Source: Ruminococcus sp. UBA7013
Lineage (GTDB): Bacteria; Bacillota; Clostridia; Oscillospirales; Ruminococcaceae
Length of the DNA: 30,837 nucleotides
Direction of reading: 5' to 3'
NCBI GenBank assembly: GCA_002449585.1
Contig: DJXD01000116.1
Location: 1 to 30,837 of the forward strand
A model generated the notes under the pieces. That model was not told the origin of the DNA. It searched no databases and was given only the letters and a program-made list of their open reading frames with translations. Positions 7,240 to 14,209 of this stretch are shown piece by piece. Both the position numbers and the translations under genes were made by a program. How positions within the stretch are numbered: position 1 is the first letter of the stretch; every line of letters starts with the position of its first letter.

Positions 7240-8583
7240 ATGGAAAAAAATATGAACAGTCCGGCAAGACAGCGGCTGGCTGTCCTGTTTGATGATGGAG
7301 CTTATCAGGAAATTGGCTCTTATCTCATGGAACAGGAAAACCCTGCTGGTGTGATAACGGCTTATGGCTATGTCAATGGAAATCCGGTATATGCATTTGC
7401 TCAGGATCAAAGTGCAGAACATGGTGCAGTCGGCATGGCACAAGCTGAAAAAATTGTCAAGCTATATGGCCTTGCCGCCAAGACAGGTGCTCCTGTTATC
7501 GGCATTTATGATTCTAATGGCGCATTTATGGATGGTAGTGCCGCCTCTTTGAATGCTTATAGTCTCATGCTCGAACAAGCAGCCGCTGTATCCGGCGTTG
7601 TTCCACAACTGGCTGTTATCGCTGGTGTATGCGCCGGCAGTGCGGCCGTCATGGCATGTGCCGCTGATTTTGTCATCATGGCAGAAGAAGCAGAACTTTT
7701 CTTTGCACCTAATTTTGAAAAAAGCAGTGCATCTATCTGCGCCGCCAATGGTGTGGCCGCCTTGACAGCTGCCACCCCAGAAGAAGCCATTGCTCAGGCA
7801 AGAACACTGATCAATCTGCTTCCGGTTAATAATATGGCTTGCACTCCCTGTATGGAATATGAAGCACCAGAGGCCGCTTCCGGAACAGATCTTTCCGGAT
7901 ATGTCGCAAGCATTGCCGATGGTAACAGCGTGATAGAATTATATGCTGATTATGCCGGAGCAGCTTATACTGCATTGGCTACCGTAACAGGCTCAACTGT
8001 CGCAATCGTGGCAACAGATAAAACAGATGCTCGCCTGACAGAAAAAGACTGTTCAAAACTGGCACGGTTTGTAAGAACTTGTGATGCATTTTCAATTCCT
8101 GTGATCACACTTGTGAATACTCTAGGATTTGAAGGGAATGCCGCTTCTGAAAATGCTGGTTCTGTCAGAGCATTGACCCGTCTGGCAGGAAGCTATGCAG
8201 AAGCAACAACGCCTAAAATTTCGATCATCACCGGAAAAGCCGTAGGTGCTGTATTTATCGCATTGGCCGGAAAAGGATGTAATGCTGATTTTGCATATGC
8301 ATTGGAACAAGCTTATATTGCTCCTCTGATGCCGGAAGCAGCTGTAGAATTTCTTTGGCATGACAGGCTCAAGGGCTGTGATAATCTGAAACAGGCTCGT
8401 CAGGAACTTGCAAATGAATATACTAGCACAGTAGCCTCTGCACTCTCAGCGGCAAAGCTGGGGACGGTTGATGAAGTGCTGACTCCGGCAGAGCTGAGAA
8501 ATGCTGTCAGTCGGTCTCTTTCTATGCTGGAAGGAAAACGTGTGACAAATCTCCCCAAAAAGCATAATAATTTTCCGTTTTGA
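7240..8583 (+). CDS. Carboxyltransferase subunit, acyl-CoA (12S/MmdA/PccB-like)
   Basis: A crotonase-fold carboxyltransferase that in this family moves CO2 between biotin and an acyl-CoA. The N-terminal domain shows ARQRLAVLFDDGAYQE, VYAFAQDQSAEHGAVG and AEKIVKLYGLAAKTGAPVIGIYDSNGA, which align by eye with PccB, MmdA and 12S transcarboxylase. The C-terminal domain shows GSYAEATTPKISIITGKAVGA. Length 447 is well below the usual 510-520. Several normally strict motifs are altered: the CAGGA oxyanion-hole region reads CAGSA, DxPGF reads NTLGF, and the GGAY-type loop reads GAVF. Substrate or activity may therefore differ from the classical enzymes. It is followed by a biotin carrier and a 5S-like subunit with small gaps, so it forms one complex with them. 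Confidence 0.85.
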   Translation: MEKNMNSPARQRLAVLFDDGAYQEIGSYLMEQENPAGVITAYGYVNGNPVYAFAQDQSAEHGAVGMAQAEKIVKLYGLAAKTGAPVIGIYDSNGAFMDGSAASLNAYSLMLEQAAAVSGVVPQLAVIAGVCAGSAAVMACAADFVIMAEEAELFFAPNFEKSSASICAANGVAALTAATPEEAIAQARTLINLLPVNNMACTPCMEYEAPEAASGTDLSGYVASIADGNSVIELYADYAGAAYTALATVTGSTVAIVATDKTDARLTEKDCSKLARFVRTCDAFSIPVITLVNTLGFEGNAASENAGSVRALTRLAGSYAEATTPKISIITGKAVGAVFIALAGKGCNADFAYALEQAYIAPLMPEAAVEFLWHDRLKGCDNLKQARQELANEYTSTVASALSAAKLGTVDEVLTPAELRNAVSRSLSMLEGKRVTNLPKKHNNFPF

Positions 8584-8610
8584 TTAAATTAACAGATTGG
8601 TGGTAAAATT

Positions 8611-8982
8611 ATGAAAAGATTTAGTGTAACAGTAAATGGCAAAGCTTATGATGTCGCTGTTGAAGAATTAGAAGCTGGTGCTGCTCCGGTTGTATCTGCT
8701 GCGCCCGCTCCTGCTCCAGCAGCCACACCTGCACCAGCTCCGGCCGCACCTGCTGCCGCTGTAGGATCTGGTGAAAAAGTTACCGCTCCGATGCCTGGTA
8801 CAATTCTGGATGTCAAAGTCTCTAACGGCGCAAGCGTTTCAAAAGGCGATGTGATCATGGTTCTGGAAGCTATGAAAATGGAAAATGATATTGTCGCTCC
8901 TTGTGATGGCTCTGTTACCAGCATTGTTGTCAAGAAAGGTGATACTGTTCAGAGCGGCGATACCCTCGCAACTGTCGGCTGA
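8611..8982 (+). CDS. Biotin carboxyl carrier protein (1.3S-like)
   Basis: A 123-residue biotinyl carrier that shuttles the carboxyl group between the flanking carboxyltransferases. The short N-terminal region (MKRFSVTVNGKAYDV) is the usual docking segment. A flexible Ala/Pro linker covers about residues 28-50. The C-terminal biotinyl domain carries EAMKMEN with the biotinylated Lys, and it has the GTILDVKVSNGASVSKGD and VKKGDTVQSGDTLA hammerhead repeats. The gene lies 27 bp after the 12S-like gene and 18 bp before the 5S-like gene, with GGTGG as a weak ribosome site. Confidence 0.95.
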   Translation: MKRFSVTVNGKAYDVAVEELEAGAAPVVSAAPAPAPAATPAPAPAAPAAAVGSGEKVTAPMPGTILDVKVSNGASVSKGDVIMVLEAMKMENDIVAPCDGSVTSIVVKKGDTVQSGDTLATVG

Positions 8983-9000
8983 TAGGAAAGGACATTGATC

Positions 9001-10416
9001 ATGGCTAAAAAAATCAGAATTACTGAAACTGTCCTCCGTGATGCGCATCAATCTTTACTTGCAACACGTATGCGCATACAGGACATGCTTCCTATTCTTC
9101 CGAAATTGAATCAAGTCGGCTTTAATTCTCTGGAATGCTGGGGCGGTGCAACATTTGATTCCTGCCTTCGGTTTCTGGGGGAAGATCCTTGGGAGCGTCT
9201 GCGCACACTCCGCCGGGAAATGCCTGATGCAAGACTGCAAATGTTATTCAGAGGGCAGAACATGCTCGGCTATCGCCATTATGCAGATGATGTGCTGGAG
9301 GAATTTGTTCAGAAATCCGTTGAAAATGGTATTGATGTCATTCGTATCTTTGACGCATTGAATGATATTCGAAATTTGCAGACGGCAATCAATTCTGCAA
9401 AGAAAGCTTCTCGTGATGGCAAAAAGCCGGAAGTGCAAGTTGCTATCTCCTATACAACAGGGGAAGTCTTCACAACAGAATATTATATACAATATGCTAA
9501 AAAAATTCAGGCCGCTGGTGCAGATTCTATCTGTATCAAAGACATGGCCGCTCTGCTGACTCCCTATAAGACGGCAGAATTAGTAAAAGCCCTGAAATCA
9601 AATGTAGATCTGCCGATTGATCTTCATACGCATTATACATCCGGTTTGGCATCTATGTGCCTTCTGAAAGGCATCGAAGCTGGTGCAGATATTATTGATA
9701 CAGCAATGTCTCCTTTGGCATTGGGTACTTCCCACGCTCCGACGGAATCCATGGTTGCTGCATTACAGGGAACAGAATATGATACTGGGCTGGATCTTCC
9801 GCTTTTGATGGAAATCCGTGAATATTTCATGGGTCTCAGAAAGAAATATCTTGATGAGGGTTTAATGGATCAGAAAATGCTTGCCACGGATGCTGGTGCT
9901 TTGATCTATCAAGTTCCGGGCGGTATGCTTTCCAATCTGCTTTCACAGCTTAAACAGGCAGGAAAAGAAGATCTTCTCAATGAAGTACTCTTAGAAGTGC
10001 CTCGTGTTCGTAAAGATGCAGGTTATCCGCCATTAGTTACCCCTTCATCGCAAATTGTTGGTACTCAGGCCGTTTTCAATGTCCTCATGGGCGAACGCTA
10101 TAAGACCGTCACCAAAGAATTCAAAGGCATCGTGAGAGGAGAATATGGTCAGACCCCTGTCCCGATTGATCCGGAATTCCGGAAAAAAATCATCGGCAAT
10201 GCAGAGCCGATTGACTGCCGTCCTGCTGATCTTCTTGCCCCTGAACTGGATAAGCTCCGCAAAGAATGTGCGGAATGGGCAGAAAGTGAGGAAGATGTTC
10301 TCAGCTATGCACAATTTGGACAAGTGGCTGTTAAATTTTTTGAAAAACGCCGCAATCAGAAATTAGGCATTGACGGAAAACATGGCGATCCGGATAAAAA
10401 AGTACATCCTGTATAA
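9001..10416 (+). CDS. Oxaloacetate decarboxylase alpha / pyruvate carboxylase subunit B / transcarboxylase 5S-like
   Basis: A TIM-barrel biotin-dependent carboxyltransferase acting between carboxybiotin and pyruvate/oxaloacetate. LRDAHQS (metal-binding Asp), SICIKDMAALL (the Lys that is carbamylated in this family), LPIDLHTHYTSG (two His metal ligands) and DTAMSPLALGTSHAPTESMV are all present. The C-terminal conserved PYC/OADA domain ends near residue 440, and the biotin domain is separate (the preceding gene), as in transcarboxylase 5S. ATG 9001 is chosen because AGGAAAGGA lies 8 nt upstream; an in-frame TTG at 8995 is less well placed. Length 471. No sodium-pump beta subunit or biotin carboxylase is present in the window. 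Confidence 0.93.
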   Translation: MAKKIRITETVLRDAHQSLLATRMRIQDMLPILPKLNQVGFNSLECWGGATFDSCLRFLGEDPWERLRTLRREMPDARLQMLFRGQNMLGYRHYADDVLEEFVQKSVENGIDVIRIFDALNDIRNLQTAINSAKKASRDGKKPEVQVAISYTTGEVFTTEYYIQYAKKIQAAGADSICIKDMAALLTPYKTAELVKALKSNVDLPIDLHTHYTSGLASMCLLKGIEAGADIIDTAMSPLALGTSHAPTESMVAALQGTEYDTGLDLPLLMEIREYFMGLRKKYLDEGLMDQKMLATDAGALIYQVPGGMLSNLLSQLKQAGKEDLLNEVLLEVPRVRKDAGYPPLVTPSSQIVGTQAVFNVLMGERYKTVTKEFKGIVRGEYGQTPVPIDPEFRKKIIGNAEPIDCRPADLLAPELDKLRKECAEWAESEEDVLSYAQFGQVAVKFFEKRRNQKLGIDGKHGDPDKKVHPV

Positions 10417-10425
10417 TCATCACGC

Positions 10426-10454
10426 ATTGCCCCAATGCTTCGCAAAGGGGCATT
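10426..10454 (+). terminator. Hairpin between the carboxyltransferase genes and metA
   Basis: GCCCC (10429-10433) pairs with GGGGC (10447-10451), with an inner TGC/GCA and a TTC loop. The following bases ATTTGCTATTCT are only moderately T-rich, so this may be a weak terminator or an attenuator. No separate promoter for metA is obvious. Confidence 0.5.
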
Positions 10455-10481
10455 TGCTATTCTAAAAAGGAGGAAAAGGCG

Positions 10482-11399
10482 ATGCCAATCAGAATCCCTG
10501 AAAATTTACCGGCTTATCAGACACTTGAACAGGAACATATTTTTGTCATGCCAAAGACCAGAGCGGAACATCAAGACATTCGTCCTCTGCGTGTGCTGAT
10601 TTTGAATCTAATGCCTAAAAAAATCGAAACAGAAACCCAACTAATGCGCCTGCTGAGCAATACCCCATTGCAGGTAGATGTTGAACTGCTTCAGGTATCG
10701 CATATTTCTAAAAACACAGCAAAAAGCCATCTTGAAACTTTTTATAAAACCTTTCCGGAAATCCAGGATGCCTATTATGATGGCATGATTATCACAGGCG
10801 CACCTGTAGAACAAATTTCTTTTGAAAGCGTGGACTATTGGGAAGAATTCTGTAAAATCATGGACTGGTCAAAAAAGCATGTTTATTCTGTGCTTCATAT
10901 CTGCTGGGGGGCATTGGCTGGGCTGTATCATCATTATGGCATTCATAAATATCTGCTGGATAAAAAATTATTTGGCGTATTCATGCATAAAGCGGAAATA
11001 GATACGCCTTTGCTCCGTGGCTTTGATGATCTTTTTCCTGTACCGCATTCCCGACATTCTGAAATTCGCCGGGAAGAGGTCGAAAACTGTCCGGATCTCA
11101 GGATTCTATCCTATTCTCCGCTGGCTGGGGTTCTGCTTGTGGAAAATCTGGACAGCAGACAGATTTTCATGATGGGTCATAATGAATATGAACGGGATAC
11201 TCTCAAAGAAGAATATTTCCGTGATCTTTCCAAAGGTCTGCCGATTGAAATTCCATTCAATTATTTTCCAGGGGATAATCCGAACTGTGAGCCAATTTTC
11301 TCATGGAGATGTCATGCTAATCTGATGTATTCCAACTGGCTGAATTATTGTGTATATCAGAAAACGCCCTTTCATCTGGAAGAACTTGAAACTCTTTAA
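10482..11399 (+). CDS. metA: Homoserine O-acyltransferase MetA (predicted acetyl-CoA-using)
   Basis: The first committed step of methionine synthesis, O-acylation of homoserine. The opening MPIRIPENLPA and LRVLILNLMPKKIETETQLMRLLSNTPLQVD are typical MetA. The nucleophile is Cys141 in HICWGAL, and the His/Glu pair lies in MGHNEYE (near residue 235). Length 305 is normal. The residue after GAPV is Glu110; at this position Gly marks succinyl-CoA enzymes such as E. coli MetA and Glu marks acetyl-CoA enzymes such as Bacillus cereus MetA. This copy is therefore predicted to make O-acetylhomoserine despite the usual succinyltransferase label. AGGAGG precedes the ATG. No SAM riboswitch or T-box fits in the 65-bp leader. 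Confidence 0.95.
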   Translation: MPIRIPENLPAYQTLEQEHIFVMPKTRAEHQDIRPLRVLILNLMPKKIETETQLMRLLSNTPLQVDVELLQVSHISKNTAKSHLETFYKTFPEIQDAYYDGMIITGAPVEQISFESVDYWEEFCKIMDWSKKHVYSVLHICWGALAGLYHHYGIHKYLLDKKLFGVFMHKAEIDTPLLRGFDDLFPVPHSRHSEIRREEVENCPDLRILSYSPLAGVLLVENLDSRQIFMMGHNEYERDTLKEEYFRDLSKGLPIEIPFNYFPGDNPNCEPIFSWRCHANLMYSNWLNYCVYQKTPFHLEELETL

Positions 11400-11412
11400 T
11401 CCTGAACTGCAA

Positions 11413-12288
11413 TCAAGAATTTTCCTGTAATACATGGCTGAAAAATGCTTCTGTCGATTCTTCCGGATTCCGGTTGTAACGATCAAGGCCATATAAACAG
11501 GAAGGATCACGTGTGATATAATTTCCCTGCTCTCTGCATGTCAGTGTACAGAAAAATCCCATTTCTTTCAACACGGGAATGCTTTCCCGACAAACAAAAC
11601 CATACGGATAGGCAAATATTTTCGGCGTGATCCCCGTTTCCTGTATCATGCGTGTTTGTAATAGACTAAGATCTTCTTTCAGCATTGCCTGATAATTGTC
11701 TATATCCTCTCCGTACAGAATCGAACAGCCTGCCCGTTGTGCATTGCTGTGTAAATTATATGTATGACTGCCGATTTCAATCCGGCCTGATGCTTCTAAT
11801 GCTTGAATATCCTCCCATGTCAGATAGGAATATCTATCAACATGGGGGTCTTTTTCTGCCGTAACGTCAGAATAATATCCCACAACAGATACTACTGCAC
11901 ACATATCATATTTTTCCAGCATTGGCAAAGCAATTGATAAATTATTATAAAAGCCGTCATCAAACGTAATCATGACCGGCTTTTCCGGAAGGGTGTCCCG
12001 GCCTTCGGTATAAGCAAAAAGCTGCCCTGCGCTCACAGTATGATACCCATTTGCATGAAGATAATATAGATCCTGTGCAAACATTTCCGGGGAAAGCTGA
12101 TAATCTGTTTCTGGATTTTCTGTAATACTGTGATACATAATCACCGGCAGAAAAATGCCCTCCTGATAGCTGACAGCTGTCATCACAGCATGATGATGCC
12201 AGGCATTCACCCCGATTACTATCATGATCAATAACAGATCTAACAGCAAAATATATTTTAATTTCTTTGCATGATAACAATGATACAT
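11413..12288 (-). CDS. Membrane-anchored polysaccharide deacetylase (NodB/CE4)
   Basis: A carbohydrate esterase 4 enzyme that removes acetyl groups from wall or surface polysaccharide. An N-terminal anchor (residues 9-28) is followed by the NodB domain: FLPVIMYHSI, VMITFDDGFYNN (catalytic TFDDG, metal Asp), and IEIGSHTYNLHS (metal-binding His pair in SHxxxLH form). IFAYPYGF supplies the later conserved Tyr/Pro motif. Length 291. The start ATG at 12288 has GAGAGGAGAGG upstream. It is convergent with metA (13 bp apart, no terminator seen) and divergent from spoIIP. Similarity to PdaA/B sporulation deacetylases is plausible but not shown. Confidence 0.9.
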   Translation of the reverse strand: MYHCYHAKKLKYILLLDLLLIMIVIGVNAWHHHAVMTAVSYQEGIFLPVIMYHSITENPETDYQLSPEMFAQDLYYLHANGYHTVSAGQLFAYTEGRDTLPEKPVMITFDDGFYNNLSIALPMLEKYDMCAVVSVVGYYSDVTAEKDPHVDRYSYLTWEDIQALEASGRIEIGSHTYNLHSNAQRAGCSILYGEDIDNYQAMLKEDLSLLQTRMIQETGITPKIFAYPYGFVCRESIPVLKEMGFFCTLTCREQGNYITRDPSCLYGLDRYNRNPEESTEAFFSHVLQENS

Positions 12289-12400
12289 GAAAACCTCTCC
12301 TCTCTTCGTGAGAGTATATGCACAATCATTCCGGAAAAGAATAATCTGGAAGTGCTATGCATATTGTATAGCAGAAATGGCTATACTGGAGATGAGGATA

Positions 12401-13549
12401 ATGGAAGAGAAAAAGAAATATCCGTTTCTGAAAAGTATTGTGATTTTATGTACCCTGGCACTCCTTCTGACTGCCGGGACAGGCTGCCTGATTCAATACA
12501 TGCCCGTATTGACAGAAGCCGCTTATGAAAAATTGCATCATGATCCTGAACCAACAGAAACAGAACCGCCGCCGGATATTGATCAGCCTGCATTTTATTT
12601 ATCCAAAGGATTCGGAAGTTTCGAGGAAACAGAAGCATGCTCTGAAATAGAACAGGAAACAGAAACTCAGATCATCCTGACAGAACAGATCCCTGAACCA
12701 GAAATCACAGATCCGGGAGAAAAGCCTTATCCGGAAACCTGGAATCTGACAGGGGGCATTGTTGAACAAATGCGCTATGATCTTTATTCAGGAGAACGCT
12801 TTTTTGATCTTCCTGATGCTGGACAAGTACAGAATAAAACAGCTTTATCCAATGCAGAACTTTATGAAGAAAGTCAGCGGCTTCCGGAATTTTCCATTCA
12901 AACGGACAGCACCCCTCAGGTTTTAATCATGCATACGCATACAACAGAAAGCTTTGAACCTTATGAACGTGCTTATTATGACAGCAGTTTTAATTATCGC
13001 ACAACGGATCATTCTAAAAATGTTGTTATGATCGGAAATGCAATAGCTGCTCAGCTGGAAGCCGCCGGAATTGGCGTGATTCATGACAGCACTGTGCATG
13101 ATTATCCCTCTTATACAGGCTCATATGAACGCAGTGCGGAAACCGTCAAAAATCTCTTAATTCAATATCCTTCTATCAAGATTGTATTGGACATTCATCG
13201 GGATGCCATTGGCGGAAATGGCGTGATCAAACAGCCTGTTGCTGAAATCAATGGAAAAAAGGCAAGTCAAGTTATGATTATATCCGGTTGTGATGATGGA
13301 AGTATGAATATGCCAAATTATCTGAAAAATTTTCGATTTGCCTGTCTGTTGCAGCAACAGATGGAAACAGATTATCCGGGGCTGACACGGCCAATATTAT
13401 TCGATTATCGAAAATATAATCAAGATCTGACAACAGGCAGTATTTTGATTGAAGTCGGCTCACATGGGAATACATTGGATCAGGTACGATATGCCGGGGA
13501 ACTGATCGGGAGTTCTCTTGCAAGAGCATTGCAGAAACTGGAGGAATGA
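12401..13549 (+). CDS. spoIIP: Stage II sporulation protein P (SpoIIP)
   Basis: A peptidoglycan amidase/endopeptidase that works with SpoIID and SpoIIM to dissolve the septum during engulfment. The N-terminus has a membrane anchor (FLKSIVILCTLALLLTAGTG), then an acidic Pro/Glu/Thr-rich stretch (about 45-110), then the SpoIIP domain: VLIMHTHTTESFEPY, SKNVVMIGNAIAAQLE, GIGVIHDSTVHDYPSYTGSYERS, IKIVLDIHRDAIG, and ILIEVGSHGNTLDQ. The His of HTHTTE and the IHRD and EVGSHGN motifs are the metal-site residues of this amidase-3-like fold. The frame is open from 12287, but the hydrophobic anchor and GGAG 9 nt upstream support ATG 12401 (382 residues). Confidence 0.93.
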   Translation: MEEKKKYPFLKSIVILCTLALLLTAGTGCLIQYMPVLTEAAYEKLHHDPEPTETEPPPDIDQPAFYLSKGFGSFEETEACSEIEQETETQIILTEQIPEPEITDPGEKPYPETWNLTGGIVEQMRYDLYSGERFFDLPDAGQVQNKTALSNAELYEESQRLPEFSIQTDSTPQVLIMHTHTTESFEPYERAYYDSSFNYRTTDHSKNVVMIGNAIAAQLEAAGIGVIHDSTVHDYPSYTGSYERSAETVKNLLIQYPSIKIVLDIHRDAIGGNGVIKQPVAEINGKKASQVMIISGCDDGSMNMPNYLKNFRFACLLQQQMETDYPGLTRPILFDYRKYNQDLTTGSILIEVGSHGNTLDQVRYAGELIGSSLARALQKLEE

Positions 13550-13552
13550 AAC

Positions 13553-13837
13553 TTGAAAAAAATAATATCTGTCTTGCTGATTCATGGCATTTTAAGCAGT
13601 GCCTTATGGGGGATGCTATATGTATATCAGAAAGGATATAATACACTGCATCATGATCCGGTACAGATGGCAAGCGTCACGCTTCATGAGACACAGGCAG
13701 AAATCAGAATTTTTCATCAAAACTGGTTTTTTCAAATCCCAAAAGAAAATAGATTATTTTCTGAATCTGTCTATTTATTAACAGATCTGCCGGAACATAG
13801 CTGGCTCTGCATTCTTGATTTCATGAAAAATTCATGA
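13553..13837 (+). CDS. Small membrane protein downstream of spoIIP (unknown function)
   Basis: A 94-residue protein starting at TTG 13553, 3 bp past the spoIIP stop, with GGAGG 8 nt upstream inside spoIIP. Residues 3-26 form one membrane helix. Just after it comes GYNTLHHDP, which resembles AYEKLHHDP at the same place after the anchor of the preceding SpoIIP. The rest is a short, predicted extracytoplasmic domain with no motif I recognise. The tight spacing implies co-expression with spoIIP. I do not recognise the family. Confidence 0.65.
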   Translation: MKKIISVLLIHGILSSALWGMLYVYQKGYNTLHHDPVQMASVTLHETQAEIRIFHQNWFFQIPKENRLFSESVYLLTDLPEHSWLCILDFMKNS

Positions 13838-13860
13838 AATATTCATGAAATATTCAGAAT
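13820..13860. repeat. Three TTCATGAA palindromes plus a degenerate fourth at 11-bp period
   Basis: The 8-bp palindrome TTCATGAA occurs at 13820, 13831 and 13842, and the related TTCAGAA at 13853: each copy is exactly 11 bp after the last. The array straddles the stop codon of the small membrane protein and ends 7 bp before the -35 box of the tRNA promoter. The phasing places every copy on the same face of the helix, as in an operator array. Confidence 0.75.
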
Positions 13861-13866
13861 TAGCTA

Positions 13867-13895
13867 TTGCAAAATGATTTAAAATCTGCTATAAT
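13867..13895 (+). promoter_or_regulatory. Sigma-A promoter of the tRNA-Arg/tRNA-Pro unit
   Basis: TTGCAA (13867-13872), 17-nt spacer, TATAAT (13890-13895). The first tRNA begins 19 bp after the -10 box. Confidence 0.85.
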
Positions 13896-13913
13896 AATAT
13901 AGTACGGTACGAT

Positions 13914-13990
13914 GCGCCTGTAGTTTAGCTGGATAAAACAGGGGACTCCGACTCCCCAGACCGCAGATTCGAGTTCTGTCAGGCGCACCA
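13914..13990 (+). tRNA. tRNA-Arg (anticodon CCG)
   Basis: A 77-nt cloverleaf. The acceptor arms GCGCCTG and CAGGCGC pair perfectly, followed by A and an encoded CCA. The anticodon arm GGGGA/TCCCC encloses the loop CTCCGAC with anticodon CCG, which reads the Arg codon CGG. The T-arm loop TTCGAGT is present in GCAGATTCGAGTTCTGT. Confidence 0.95.
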
Positions 13991-14018
13991 TTAGCTAGCT
14001 CTGGAAAGCTGGTGTTTC

Positions 14019-14092
14019 CGGGATGTAACTCAGTTTGGTAGAGTGCTTGCTTTGGGAGCAAGATGCCGCAGGTTCAAGTCCTGTCATCCCGA
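14019..14092 (+). tRNA. tRNA-Pro (anticodon TGG)
   Basis: A 74-nt cloverleaf with acceptor CGGGATG/CATCCCG and discriminator A. The anticodon arm CTTGC/GCAAG encloses TTTGGGA with anticodon TGG, reading Pro CCN codons. The T-loop TTCAAGT is present. CCA is not encoded (TAA follows), unlike the adjacent tRNA-Arg, so the end must be added by the CCA enzyme. Confidence 0.95.
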
Positions 14093-14095
14093 TAA

Positions 14096-14129
14096 AATCC
14101 CTTGTCTTCTGACAAGGGATTATTTTTTA
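14096..14129 (+). terminator. Terminator of the tRNA unit
   Basis: AATCCCTTGTC and GACAAGGGATT form a near-perfect stem with a TTCT loop, followed by ATTTTTTATC. It begins only a few bases after tRNA-Pro. Confidence 0.95.
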
Positions 14130-14158
14130 TCAAAAATCAAATCCCCCCTCGATTGACA

Positions 14159-14187
14159 ACAAAACCGGAAACGCTGAGCGTTTCCGG
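14159..14187 (-). terminator. Terminator of the GH9-dockerin-GH16 gene
   Basis: On the minus strand CCGGAAACGC and GCGTTTCCGG form a perfect 10-bp stem with a 3-nt loop, followed by TTTTGTTGTC. It lies 23 bp past the stop and faces the tRNA terminator. Confidence 0.92.
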
Positions 14188-14209
14188 CTGTATAAAGGGG
14201 GAATGGAGA

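Noticed and set aside
9001..10416. Calling the operon a sodium-pumping oxaloacetate decarboxylase
   Set aside because: No membrane beta or gamma subunit is in the window, so the name would claim more than the sequence shows.
10417..10481. SAM riboswitch or T-box before metA
   Set aside because: The 65-bp gap holds only one short hairpin and lacks the conserved cores of either element.
12359..12387. Sporulation sigma-E-like promoter (GCATATT, 16-nt spacer, TATACT) for spoIIP
   Set aside because: The -35 fits well, but the spacer is too long and transcription would start after the GGAG ribosome site, leaving no usable leader.
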